Below are positions 15,307-22,161 of a stretch of DNA of 22,634 nt, one piece after another (the first letter of the stretch is position 1; every line of letters starts with the position of its first letter). The stretch spans positions 1 through 22,634 of IMG/VR virus record IMGVR_UViG_3300044972_000183, one strand, 5' to 3'. The translations under genes were made by a program, and so were the position numbers. A model generated the notes under the pieces. The model did no database searches. It worked only from the letters and a program-made list of their open reading frames with translations, and was not told where the DNA came from. The DNA comes from a virus.

Positions 15307-15511
15307 TTATTTTGCCCCATTCCCTCACCGCAAATATAGTAGAACACGCTGCAATCGTAGCCGCCAAGTCTGTAAGTGAGATCGGCTCACTGCTCATAAT
15401 TGGCAAGACTACTGCGTTTACAATAACACCCGCAGCGATACCGATGCAGGTGAAAGGACGCCACCAAATACGGACACGCTCAAGTAATGCAGTCTCTATT
15501 TGTTTCAACAT
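15293..15511 (-). CDS. Holin (GTA-type small membrane protein)
   Basis: A 72-residue membrane protein starting MLKQIETALLERVRIWWRPF. Two hydrophobic segments are seen, CIGIAAGVIVNAVVLPI (about 22-38) and LTDLAATIAACSTIFAV (about 46-62), with WWRPF before the first and REWGK after the second, as in the GTA holin family. It is placed between endolysin and spanins. The start overlaps the endolysin stop (TAATG). It should form the inner-membrane lesion that starts lysis. The membrane nature is visible; holin activity is inferred from context and family resemblance. Confidence 0.8.
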   Translation of the reverse strand: MLKQIETALLERVRIWWRPFTCIGIAAGVIVNAVVLPIMSSEPISLTDLAATIAACSTIFAVREWGKINGAD

Positions 15512-15903
15512 TATTTTGGGTCCGGATGTTTATCGTGAGGGAGTTCCCAATGCGGACCATCTTTAAATGTTTTCCAGTCACCGCCCCAAGTGATTGGAAC
15601 ATTCTCTAGCTTGGCGGCTTTCTTCATAGCAGTTTCAATTTTATCAAACAGCGGCCAATCCCAACGGATGCTGCCGCCCACATATGGCGCGATGTCTACC
15701 GCAAAGCCATGAATGTGGCGTGAGCGCATGGTCTTGGTAGCGCCTTTGGCAAAGAGTTCACGTTGGCGTGCTGGTGAGCGCAGCCCTTCGATCACCGTAA
15801 AGTCTATGTCGGAAATGCTGATAGCGCGCTTAACGACGCGCACCATATCTGGATGCACGCCGCGCAAGTTTAACAGAGAACGTGGGCCTAACTTAAACGC
15901 CAT
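15511..15903 (-). CDS. Endolysin, M15 family peptidoglycan endopeptidase
   Basis: A 130-residue zinc peptidase that cuts peptide cross-links in peptidoglycan. SRHIHGFAVD (61-70) is the SxHxxGxAxD zinc motif of the M15/VanY group (His63, Asp70), and GPHWEL (116-121, His118, Glu120) gives the third ligand. IEGLRSPARQRELFAKG (38-54) is the conserved stretch before it, and ITWGGDW (104-110) is also typical. There is no signal peptide, so release depends on the holin. TAATG junctions at both ends couple it to the neighbouring membrane protein genes. Length is normal for phage endopeptidases of T5 type. Confidence 0.93.
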   Translation of the reverse strand: MAFKLGPRSLLNLRGVHPDMVRVVKRAISISDIDFTVIEGLRSPARQRELFAKGATKTMRSRHIHGFAVDIAPYVGGSIRWDWPLFDKIETAMKKAAKLENVPITWGGDWKTFKDGPHWELPHDKHPDPK

Positions 15904-16121
15904 TACCGATCTGCCTTATGGTCCAGCTTGTCTTCGATCCGGCGGAGGTGCATCATTACCTCATCAAACTTCTTATCAATGGCGTTGAACTTCTCTTCGC
16001 CGTAATCTAGCTTTGTTTCTAGAATTGCTAGGCGGTTGCTCAACTGCGTCCAAACGCCAATAAGGCCGAAGACGCCAGCGATTAAAGTCAGAAGTGTATC
16101 AAGGCCAAAGCTGGTATCCAT
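15903..16121 (-). CDS. Small membrane plus coiled-coil protein, possible second holin or lysis accessory
   Basis: A 72-residue protein. Residues 6-26 (GLDTLLTLIAGVFGLIGVW) form one transmembrane helix; residues 28-70 form a charged helix with heptad pattern (NRLAILETKLDYGEEKFNAI, then KKFDEVMMHLRRIEDKLD). This topology is like XhlA-type or one-helix holin-associated proteins. Directly upstream of the endolysin with TAATG overlaps at both ends, it probably belongs to the lysis cassette. Since a two-helix holin lies downstream of the endolysin, this one may be an accessory or antiholin. The role is inference. Confidence 0.68.
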   Translation of the reverse strand: MDTSFGLDTLLTLIAGVFGLIGVWTQLSNRLAILETKLDYGEEKFNAIDKKFDEVMMHLRRIEDKLDHKADR

Positions 16122-16297
16122 TAGCTTTTCTTACTCAGTGCAAGGATTAACTGCTGCACACTGGCGTCTGTAGCCACTGTATCACAAGTACCGTCAGGGT
16201 TAAACGTAGCGGGAACTTCAAAGTAAGTGCCGCCCTCAAGCGTACCCTTGGCGTACCATTCAGCTTCGTTTGCTGGGTAGTGTATTGTTAAGACCAT
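16121..16297 (-). CDS. Hypothetical 58-residue protein
   Basis: A 58-codon frame starting MVLTIHYPANEAEWYAKGTL and ending LALSKKS. It overlaps the upstream 132-residue gene by ten bases and the next gene by a TAATG junction, so it tiles the operon exactly. The product is soluble, with no membrane segment, and a Gly-rich beta-like middle (GGTYFEVPATFNPDGTC). No family recognised. Between tail-fibre-like and lysis genes it might be a small fibre-associated protein or chaperone, but this is a guess. Confidence 0.62.
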   Translation of the reverse strand: MVLTIHYPANEAEWYAKGTLEGGTYFEVPATFNPDGTCDTVATDASVQQLILALSKKS

Positions 16298-16686
16298 ACG
16301 AGTGCCCTCGTAGCACCAGTGGTTGTTCCGTAAGGGTTAGCTGGTGGTGGGGAACTCCAAATCCATTCGGTGGTACTATCAGTGGCATAACTAGCCGCTG
16401 TACGGTCAAACGAAACGCCACCTATAGTTAAAGTCGTCCACCCTTCATTGGGAAATACCCCGTCAACTATAAATGATACATATTTGTCGCCGATATCCAA
16501 CCAGCCTAGCTGCAAAAAATTAGCTCCAGTACTAGCCCAAGTGGCGGGGGTAACACTACCCGCCAAATCGGATGCATACCCCCAAAATGTAACATCGTCG
16601 AGTACGAACAAACCGACTGTAACGGTAGCGGAGCCAGTATATTTTGAACCACCACTGCTAGCTAGTGCGCAAGTAATTCCAGTCAT
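16288..16686 (-). CDS. Small beta-rich tail-tip or fibre-associated protein
   Basis: A 132-residue protein starting [18 protein letters not shown]. The pattern TVTVGLFVLDDVTFWGYASD (21-40), GSVTPATW, GWTTLTIGGVSFDRTAA and NPYGTTTGATRALVW at the end resembles a small beta domain that recurs in phage tail-fibre and virion proteins, though I cannot give a family number. Its start overlaps the stop of the fibre-like gene (TAATG). Likely a structural partner of the upstream fibre. It lacks enzyme motifs. Confidence 0.6.
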   Translation of the reverse strand: MTGITCALASSGGSKYTGSATVTVGLFVLDDVTFWGYASDLAGSVTPATWASTGANFLQLGWLDIGDKYVSFIVDGVFPNEGWTTLTIGGVSFDRTAASYATDSTTEWIWSSPPPANPYGTTTGATRALVWS

Positions 16687-17447
16687 TAGCTCAGCCCCGA
16701 GCCGCTAATTACCCATGTAGTAGAAGCAACTTTAACGCACGTTGCTACGCCGTACTGCGCAAGCGCACGCGTGCCTGTGTTCGCAGTCCCTGCTTGGCGT
16801 AGTGTATCCGTCGTGATAGATATGTTCTGGCTGCTAGTGCTATTGTTAAACACAACAATGGCTGTGCCGATAGGGAACGCTACCGAACCGTTGGCTGGAA
16901 TAACCACGCCGCCAGTCGTAATCGATATGTGCTTACCTGCATCAGCAAGAGCCAAGGTATAGGAAGCTGTCTGACTGTTCTGCGGCAAGCCGCGATAGCC
17001 AAGAGTATTAGCCGCGATAGTGCCTGTCGCGGTGATTGTTACGTCTTGGTCAAGGGCTGTGATGTCGGTGTTAGCACCTGACGCCGCCGCGCCAAGTGAA
17101 GTCAGAGCAGCGCCCGCAGTCGCTGCGTTAGTCCCGCCCTTGGCAATGGACAGCGTGGTGATCGTTGGCTCTTTGGCGTTAAGCTGCGTCTGGATATTTG
17201 AAGAAACAGTATCCAGATAGCTGAGTTCTGTAGGGCTGAGTGTCGCGCCATTGGCGGATACGTTGCCCGCTATGGCCAGCGTCTTACCCGCACCGATGTT
17301 AAGGCCAACAGAGGTTCCGCTACCGGCCGCAGCAAAAAGCGCATCGACCAGATCGAGATCAGTATTGACCTTTGTTCCCCAAGTATCGGCGGATGCACCG
17401 ACTTCTGGTTTAGTAAGGCCAAGGTTGGTTGTTGTTGTATCTGCCAT
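16686..17447 (-). CDS. Tail fibre-like virion protein
   Basis: A 253-residue protein. [20 protein letters not shown] with [18 protein letters not shown] is the common N-terminus of many phage tail fibre or appendage proteins. It is followed by fibre-type repeats ([20 protein letters not shown], then [20 protein letters not shown]) and a Thr/Ala-rich beta C-terminus ending WVISGSGLS. It is short for a complete fibre and may be a small spike or fibre-base subunit. TAATG overlap with the adaptor gene. Assignment to a virion appendage is good; receptor binding is not shown. Confidence 0.75.
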   Translation of the reverse strand: MADTTTTNLGLTKPEVGASADTWGTKVNTDLDLVDALFAAAGSGTSVGLNIGAGKTLAIAGNVSANGATLSPTELSYLDTVSSNIQTQLNAKEPTITTLSIAKGGTNAATAGAALTSLGAAASGANTDITALDQDVTITATGTIAANTLGYRGLPQNSQTASYTLALADAGKHISITTGGVVIPANGSVAFPIGTAIVVFNNSTSSQNISITTDTLRQAGTANTGTRALAQYGVATCVKVASTTWVISGSGLS

Positions 17448-18067
17448 TAACCAAATGTCCTTGTCCGAGTAACCAACCGACTTGAGCCTGTCTTGGCCCG
17501 CTGTTCTGCAACTTCGTATTCAGCCATGAGGCGGTCTAATATACCAGCCCAGACACCAATGCGCTCATCTTCTTTCAAATATGGCGCGCTTTGGACAAGC
17601 GTTGCGTAGAGATATATATCAGGATTGGCAGTTAAAAGCCAGTTAGAAGTGTTCGCATCTGACAGACCAGCAACGCGGGCGTAGTACATTAACTCGCCCG
17701 TGTAAGACCCGTCTGGCGCAGGAACGTGTTGAAACTGAGTACCAACAGTTGAGAAGAACATCGGTACACCAGCCGCAGAAAACTTTGTCTTCTGGATGCT
17801 GGCTTCTTGCGGCGTGACAAACTCAAGAACCGTAATTGGGTTTGTGGTGATCTGATACCGGATCGTCTCAAGCCAATCAGCCGGACGTGTCTCGTACTCT
17901 GCATCAACCGTTACCGTTGCCCGCGTCACCATTTCAGGAGCGCGCATCCGGCGGTTTAAAGACGCTTCCGCTAATGCAACGAAATTTGGAATGGCCGAGG
18001 TAAGATCGCTCCTGTTAAGGAAGTCAGCGACGGCGGTCTTTAGTTCAGAGTACGTCGTAATTGCCAT
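17447..18067 (-). CDS. Head-tail adaptor protein (SU10/P22 gp4-like)
   Basis: A 206-residue protein starting [20 protein letters not shown]. Segments [20 protein letters not shown] (25-44), a central beta region around the [19 protein letters not shown] stretch, and a helical C-terminus ([20 protein letters not shown], then [16 protein letters not shown]) match adaptor proteins that dock under the portal in SU10- and P22-like phages. AGGAAATATCTA precedes the ATG, which overlaps the upstream stop. It follows capsid genes and precedes tail genes, as expected. Identification is by pattern recognition and location. Confidence 0.8.
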   Translation of the reverse strand: MAITTYSELKTAVADFLNRSDLTSAIPNFVALAEASLNRRMRAPEMVTRATVTVDAEYETRPADWLETIRYQITTNPITVLEFVTPQEASIQKTKFSAAGVPMFFSTVGTQFQHVPAPDGSYTGELMYYARVAGLSDANTSNWLLTANPDIYLYATLVQSAPYLKEDERIGVWAGILDRLMAEYEVAEQRAKTGSSRLVTRTRTFG

Positions 18068-18372
18068 TAGATATTTCCTGACCTTGTGCGGAACGCTCTG
18101 TTGTCAGGGTCGTTCAACCATTTAGCGAGTGCCTTCTGATCTTTCAGAATGCCCTTACGTTCAAGTTCATAGTACAGCGAAAGTGGAATGCTGCCAACCT
18201 TAGACCATTCACCAAAGCGTTCAGGCGCATCATTAAACTCACGTTTGTTCTGTTCGATAATAGGGGCAAAATCCTGTTCTTTGGAGATCACCGCTTCATC
18301 AGTACTGGCATCATAATCATAAAATGTTTTAATGCCGGTAAACTTATCGTCGTTAATAAGACGTTTTGTCAT
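18067..18372 (-). CDS. Conserved-looking 101-residue protein between capsid and adaptor
   Basis: The start at 18372 (MTKRLINDDKFTGIKTFYDY) has GAGGG upstream; an in-frame ATG at 18402 lies within the hairpin spacer and is less likely. The C-terminus, LAKWLNDPDNRAFRTRSGNI, resembles a C-terminal pattern I have seen in small proteins beside capsid genes of podoviruses, function unknown. The middle is charged and helical. It may be a head-completion or capsid-associated factor; that is inference from location. The stop overlaps the adaptor start (TAATG). Confidence 0.68.
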   Translation of the reverse strand: MTKRLINDDKFTGIKTFYDYDASTDEAVISKEQDFAPIIEQNKREFNDAPERFGEWSKVGSIPLSLYYELERKGILKDQKALAKWLNDPDNRAFRTRSGNI

Positions 18373-18391
18373 AGAGCCCTCTATAGTTAGA

Positions 18392-18414
18392 TGAGGGGGC
18401 ACTTGGCCCCCTCA
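18392..18414 (-). other. Strong hairpin just downstream of the major capsid gene
   Basis: Nine-base perfect stem TGAGGGGGC / GCCCCCTCA with a five-base loop, starting 12 bases after the capsid stop codon and ending 19 bases before the next start. There is no T run in the direction of transcription. A hairpin after the major capsid gene may be a partial terminator or an mRNA-stabilising 3' structure that raises capsid expression over downstream genes. The structure is seen; the role is inference. Confidence 0.6.
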
Positions 18415-18426
18415 CCCAGTTAGTTC

Positions 18427-19389
18427 TTACGAGGTAGTCAAGTCAGCTACGATACCGTGAGCAGCTTGGGTGTTAACCTTCAGGCCATACTCAACGAGCA
18501 TCAAACGCTTCTCGGCATCGCCGGTCTTAGCAAGAAGGTCTTGCTGGATCGGACGAAGAACTGCCAACGAGGCGTAATCGGGATCGACGACGAACGCGTC
18601 ACGGTCACGCTGGAAGCGGTTAGGGACGATGTTGACCGTACCAAAGTCAGACACATACACGTCAGCAGCGCCGACGATCTGAGCCTGTTGACCAGCCGGA
18701 ACATCACGGAACCGAGTAGCAATACCCGAGAATGCCGAGGCAGCCGTCTTGTTGAACGGACCAACCATAAGCATCTTAGGCGTACCACCTGAAGTCCAGA
18801 CGCTCTGGATAACACTCTTCAGCAAGGTTTCCGTGAACGCACGCTGCGTACCATCGGTACGAGCAGCAGTTGGGGTTGAGCCAACAGTCGGGTTCGCACC
18901 GCCTGAACCGAACGAGGTGTTTGAAGTCAACCACGCAGGGAGACCAGCAGTACGACGGGCAACCGTGGTGCTACCAGCAGCGGATGCTTGGTTAGCAAGC
19001 AATGCGCTTTCCATGTCGCGCTTCAGTTCTGAACCCAGCTTAGCAAGCTGATAGGTCAGTTCCGAACGACGACCGGCTTTGTCAACAGCTTCGAGCGTAC
19101 CGGAGATGATAACATTCTTTGTGCTGATCTGCGTGTAGTTACCAACGCGAGCGGTTGGGACAACAGCAGTGAACGAGGAAACGTCATCACCTTCAAGCGC
19201 GGCGTTAGAGGCTGAGGCCGAAGCCAAGGCGTCTGTCTGCCACTCGAAGTAGGTGTTCTTAACGCTTTCGCGGCCGATGTTCGAGATGAACGGAGTTTCT
19301 TCTGGCGAGATGTTATAGATAACATTCGACAAATCTTCACGAATACCGATAGCAGAGTACCGGGTATAGGTATTACCAACAATAGCCAT
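18427..19389 (-). CDS. Major capsid protein (SU10 / DUF5309 type)
   Basis: A 320-residue HK97-fold coat protein. The N-terminus (YSAIGIREDLSNVIYNISPE followed by TPFISNIGR) and the TYFEWQTDALASAS segment are typical of DUF5309/SU10-like major capsid proteins, as are the AKLGSELKRDMESALLANQ helix (133-151) and the C-terminal AEKRLMLVEYGLKVNTQAAH stretch. AAGGA precedes the ATG by eight bases. It follows the scaffold gene and is followed by a strong hairpin. The family is recognised with confidence; there is no sign of a fused protease. Confidence 0.92.
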   Translation of the reverse strand: MAIVGNTYTRYSAIGIREDLSNVIYNISPEETPFISNIGRESVKNTYFEWQTDALASASASNAALEGDDVSSFTAVVPTARVGNYTQISTKNVIISGTLEAVDKAGRRSELTYQLAKLGSELKRDMESALLANQASAAGSTTVARRTAGLPAWLTSNTSFGSGGANPTVGSTPTAARTDGTQRAFTETLLKSVIQSVWTSGGTPKMLMVGPFNKTAASAFSGIATRFRDVPAGQQAQIVGAADVYVSDFGTVNIVPNRFQRDRDAFVVDPDYASLAVLRPIQQDLLAKTGDAEKRLMLVEYGLKVNTQAAHGIVADLTTS

Positions 19390-19404
19390 TAGCTTAAATC
19401 CTTA

Positions 19405-20412
19405 TTAAATGAGTTTATCCAAAAGAGCGGCTGCGTCAGAAACGCGGCCACTACGCACAAGGCGCTGGGAAGCTCTCTTTACATCGGTCGAACGTGTGTT
19501 GGTTTGAGTACCAGAAGAACCTGGGCGAACAATCCGCGCAACCCTTTTTGGCTGTGCTTTTGCTTTTTCCACTTTCTTTGAACCCTTATCAAACATCATC
19601 GCTTTGCGTAGGATTGAAACGTGAGTAGCCTGAACAAGTGCGCTTAGGTCGCGTTCGCTAAACCCATTAGTCAAAGCCCATTCACGAAGTTCCTTAGCTT
19701 CGCTCTGCATTGTGCCTTCGTCTTTCCATTCAGGAATTACGTCGGTGAGTTTGGCGCGCTCTGACTGTACAATGTCAGCCAATGCCCGCTGTTGCTCTTT
19801 GCTCATCTCTTCAGCAATCCGCTGCTGTTCAGTATTAATAGCCTGAAGTTTAGCGGCTCGCTCTTGACGAGATTTATTCCAATGCCGTTCTAACCGCGCC
19901 GCCTCAATGGGGTCTTCGTTATAAAGATTGTCCCAGTCAGGCTCAGCCTCGGACTGCACTTCGATCTGCGCTTTAAGCGTCGGGAGCAGTTCCGCGTATT
20001 GAGCGCGTTCCATACGGATCGCTTCGGCTTCGCTATGGAACGACTTGCGTTCTTCAGCTAATGCCTGAGTTTTCCGTGTGTAATCCGAATAACGAGAATA
20101 ACCTTTCCGAAGTTCGTCAAGGGTGACTTCCACTTCTTTGCCATCATCTTTTACCTTGATGACTAGATCGTCAGGAAGTTCCTGTTCGATAACCTCTTCG
20201 TTGTCGTCCTCTTCATACGGGTCAGACTCTTCGGTATCCTCTTCTTCCGAGTAATCCTCGGCCTCAGTTTCTTCCGGTTCGTCTTGAGCCTCTTCAGGCT
20301 CTTGCGCCTCGGCCTGATCTTGGTTGTCCTCATTCGGGCCAAGTAGTTGGTCGATGGCTAGTGTTGCTTCGTGGAGGCCGATCCCACCGGGGTTGCCGAC
20401 TTGTTCCGTCAT
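19405..20412 (-). CDS. Capsid scaffolding protein
   Basis: A 335-residue protein with an extremely acidic N-terminal region (residues about 25-80, mostly Glu/Asp), a small middle domain (VKDDGKEVEVTLDELRKGYS, then YSDYTRKTQALAEER) seen in many phage scaffold proteins, a long helical coiled-coil part (RQERAAKLQAINTEQQRIAE), and a basic C-terminus (KVEKAKAQPKRVARIVRP) suited to contact the capsid. It lies directly before the capsid gene, the usual place for a scaffold. AGAAGG precedes ATG. No protease motif is seen, so the scaffold is probably released rather than self-cleaved; this last point is inference. Confidence 0.85.
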   Translation of the reverse strand: MTEQVGNPGGIGLHEATLAIDQLLGPNEDNQDQAEAQEPEEAQDEPEETEAEDYSEEEDTEESDPYEEDDNEEVIEQELPDDLVIKVKDDGKEVEVTLDELRKGYSRYSDYTRKTQALAEERKSFHSEAEAIRMERAQYAELLPTLKAQIEVQSEAEPDWDNLYNEDPIEAARLERHWNKSRQERAAKLQAINTEQQRIAEEMSKEQQRALADIVQSERAKLTDVIPEWKDEGTMQSEAKELREWALTNGFSERDLSALVQATHVSILRKAMMFDKGSKKVEKAKAQPKRVARIVRPGSSGTQTNTRSTDVKRASQRLVRSGRVSDAAALLDKLI

Positions 20413-20434
20413 ATAGCACCTTCTTTAATAAATG

Positions 20435-20665
20435 TTAACTCCTCGATTTGGCGACTAAGCCATCGTCAAGGATTGCCTGTAGGCGGGCTTTCAAACGCTC
20501 AAGTCCTTTGAGCGTGTGAAACATGTCAGAGCGGGCGTCGTTGTCGGCGTAGCCAGACATGCGCCACTCTTCAAAAATATCTCTCTCGACTTCAGCAAAC
20601 GCACCCTTGAGAATGTCATCATCAAGAAGTCGCTTTGCGTGGCCAGCTTTTGTTATAGGGTCCAT
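20435..20665 (-). CDS. Hypothetical 76-residue helical protein
   Basis: A 76-residue protein starting MDPITKAGHAKRLLDDDILK. It is almost wholly helical and charged, with ILKGAFAEVERDIFEEWRMS and MFHTLKGLERLKARLQAIL; small proteins of this kind often lie between portal and scaffold genes in podoviruses. The start overlaps the previous stop (TGATG). It may assist portal or terminase assembly, but there is no direct indication. No family name can be given. Confidence 0.68.
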   Translation of the reverse strand: MDPITKAGHAKRLLDDDILKGAFAEVERDIFEEWRMSGYADNDARSDMFHTLKGLERLKARLQAILDDGLVAKSRS

Positions 20666-22161
20666 CAGATTAACGGCATGTACGCAGGGTTGATGGTCAT
20701 TGCTGGCGGTGCTTGGGTAGGCGCAGTGCCTCCAGAAACAAGACCGCTATACTCTGGCCGGAAGAACATAGCTTCTGGGCCAAAACCATAACGCTCATAG
20801 TCTAGGATGTTTGGATTGGCGCGCATATCTTGGCCGCGGGCAAAACCTACGCCCGTGCCAAATGGCGAGACATACGGCACTCCTGTACCTGTACCACCGC
20901 TACCGGCGAGAAGGCTTTTTAGAAGATCGGCCCCGACACCACCAATGGACAGAAGTTCAGGTATGCTTAGGCCAGTGCCAAGAACGCCGTCCTTTGTAGA
21001 AGGCGGCGTTGTGGTTGAAAAAGTCGGTGGCAACGGATTAACCGTGCCCCCAAGCGTCCCACCAAGCACTTGACCAAGCACACCGCCGATGTTCGGTTCT
21101 TGCGGTCTTGTTCCCGTAACAACAATTTCATCGGGCATGGAAGGCTGTGGGTTGATAAGCGAAGCCACCGGTCCAAGCGTTTCGCCAAGGTTCGGCTCTA
21201 CCGGTCTCCTTCCCGAAACAACAATTTCATCTGGCGTGGTGGGCGACGTACCTACAAGCGAGGGGATTGAACCCAACGCGCTGCCTGCTGCGGAGCCGAC
21301 AAGGCTAGGCGCGGCTGCTCTCGCTGCGTTTACGAGGATGTCGCCCGCAGCACCACCGACGGCAGCAGGGATTGACGCGCTTGCAAGGCTACCAAAGTTA
21401 AGACCTTGAAGTGCATTCGGAATTAAGTCTGCGTTGATGCCGGTCATTGGGGCTGACGCTCCCGACCCAACTTGGCCAAACAGTTGACCGCCAAGAGCAG
21501 AACCACCAGCGGACAATCCGGCGCGGAGCAATGTGTTTTCTAAACTACGCCCTTGAGCAACGCTTGATGCCGCAGAACCCAAAGCCGCACCAAGAACGGG
21601 GCCAATGCCAGGGATAAAGCCTGCGGCAATTGGTAAGGCCACATCCGCAATCTGGCCGAGAACGCTCTTGTTAGCCTTCTCGTTGGCTACGGTTACATAT
21701 GCACCGGACGGGTCTGCGGTTTGAATGTCGTAATTCGCCTTGCGGCCTAGTGTGTCGGTTAGGTTCTGACCCAGTTCGGTTGCCTTGCGCGCTGCGTCAA
21801 CGCCTGCGCCCTCAAACACAACCTGATTGGTGCGGAGGTCAACGAGGCGTACCGGCTGATCTGGCGTTACTGCAAAAACATTGCCGCCCATTTTTCCTGT
21901 AGGGTTGCCTTTGTTGGATACTGGCGCGGTTATATACTCTATGTTTGGGTCTTGAATTACGCCACCCATCCGACCGCCGCCAAAGCCGCCTAGACCGCTT
22001 AGGTCCAAGCCAGCCAACATGCTTAGATAATCCGGAGTAACAGCCTGTTGCGTCATTGGCATAACTGCCGCCTGACGGGGCGCGTCCATGATAGGCCCCG
22101 CAGCAGCGGCTGCTAGAAGTCCCTGTAGTGCAGGATCATCATAGTAATAATCTTCAAACAT
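20665..22161 (-). CDS. Glycine-rich virion protein with duplicated TonB-box-like motif
   Basis: A 498-residue protein of unknown function between portal and scaffold. The N-terminus is Tyr/Asp-rich (MFEDYYYDDPALQG). Residues about 174-230 form Gly-zipper hydrophobic stretches (ALPIAAGFIPGIGPVLGAAL) suited to a membrane channel. Residues 311-324 (DEIVVSGRRPVEPN) and 344-357 (DEIVVTGTRPQEPN) are a direct repeat 33 residues apart that resembles the start of TonB-dependent receptors. The C-terminus is Gly/Pro/Ser-rich and ends with NILDYERYGFGPEAMFF. AGAAGG precedes the ATG. Composition suggests an ejection or tail-attached protein; no family is named. Confidence 0.65.
   Translation of the reverse strand: MFEDYYYDDPALQGLLAAAAAGPIMDAPRQAAVMPMTQQAVTPDYLSMLAGLDLSGLGGFGGGRMGGVIQDPNIEYITAPVSNKGNPTGKMGGNVFAVTPDQPVRLVDLRTNQVVFEGAGVDAARKATELGQNLTDTLGRKANYDIQTADPSGAYVTVANEKANKSVLGQIADVALPIAAGFIPGIGPVLGAALGSAASSVAQGRSLENTLLRAGLSAGGSALGGQLFGQVGSGASAPMTGINADLIPNALQGLNFGSLASASIPAAVGGAAGDILVNAARAAAPSLVGSAAGSALGSIPSLVGTSPTTPDEIVVSGRRPVEPNLGETLGPVASLINPQPSMPDEIVVTGTRPQEPNIGGVLGQVLGGTLGGTVNPLPPTFSTTTPPSTKDGVLGTGLSIPELLSIGGVGADLLKSLLAGSGGTGTGVPYVSPFGTGVGFARGQDMRANPNILDYERYGFGPEAMFFRPEYSGLVSGGTAPTQAPPAMTINPAYMPLI
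21092..21247 (-). repeat. Two-copy direct repeat coding DEIVV(S/T)G motif, 99 bases apart
   Basis: The DNA around 21092-21148 and 21191-21247 is similar, sharing for instance ACAACAATTTCATC in both copies, 99 bases (33 codons) apart and in frame. It encodes the two DEIVV(S/T)G(R/T)RP motifs of the glycine-rich virion protein. The copies differ at several positions, so the duplication is not very recent. Confidence 0.7.
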
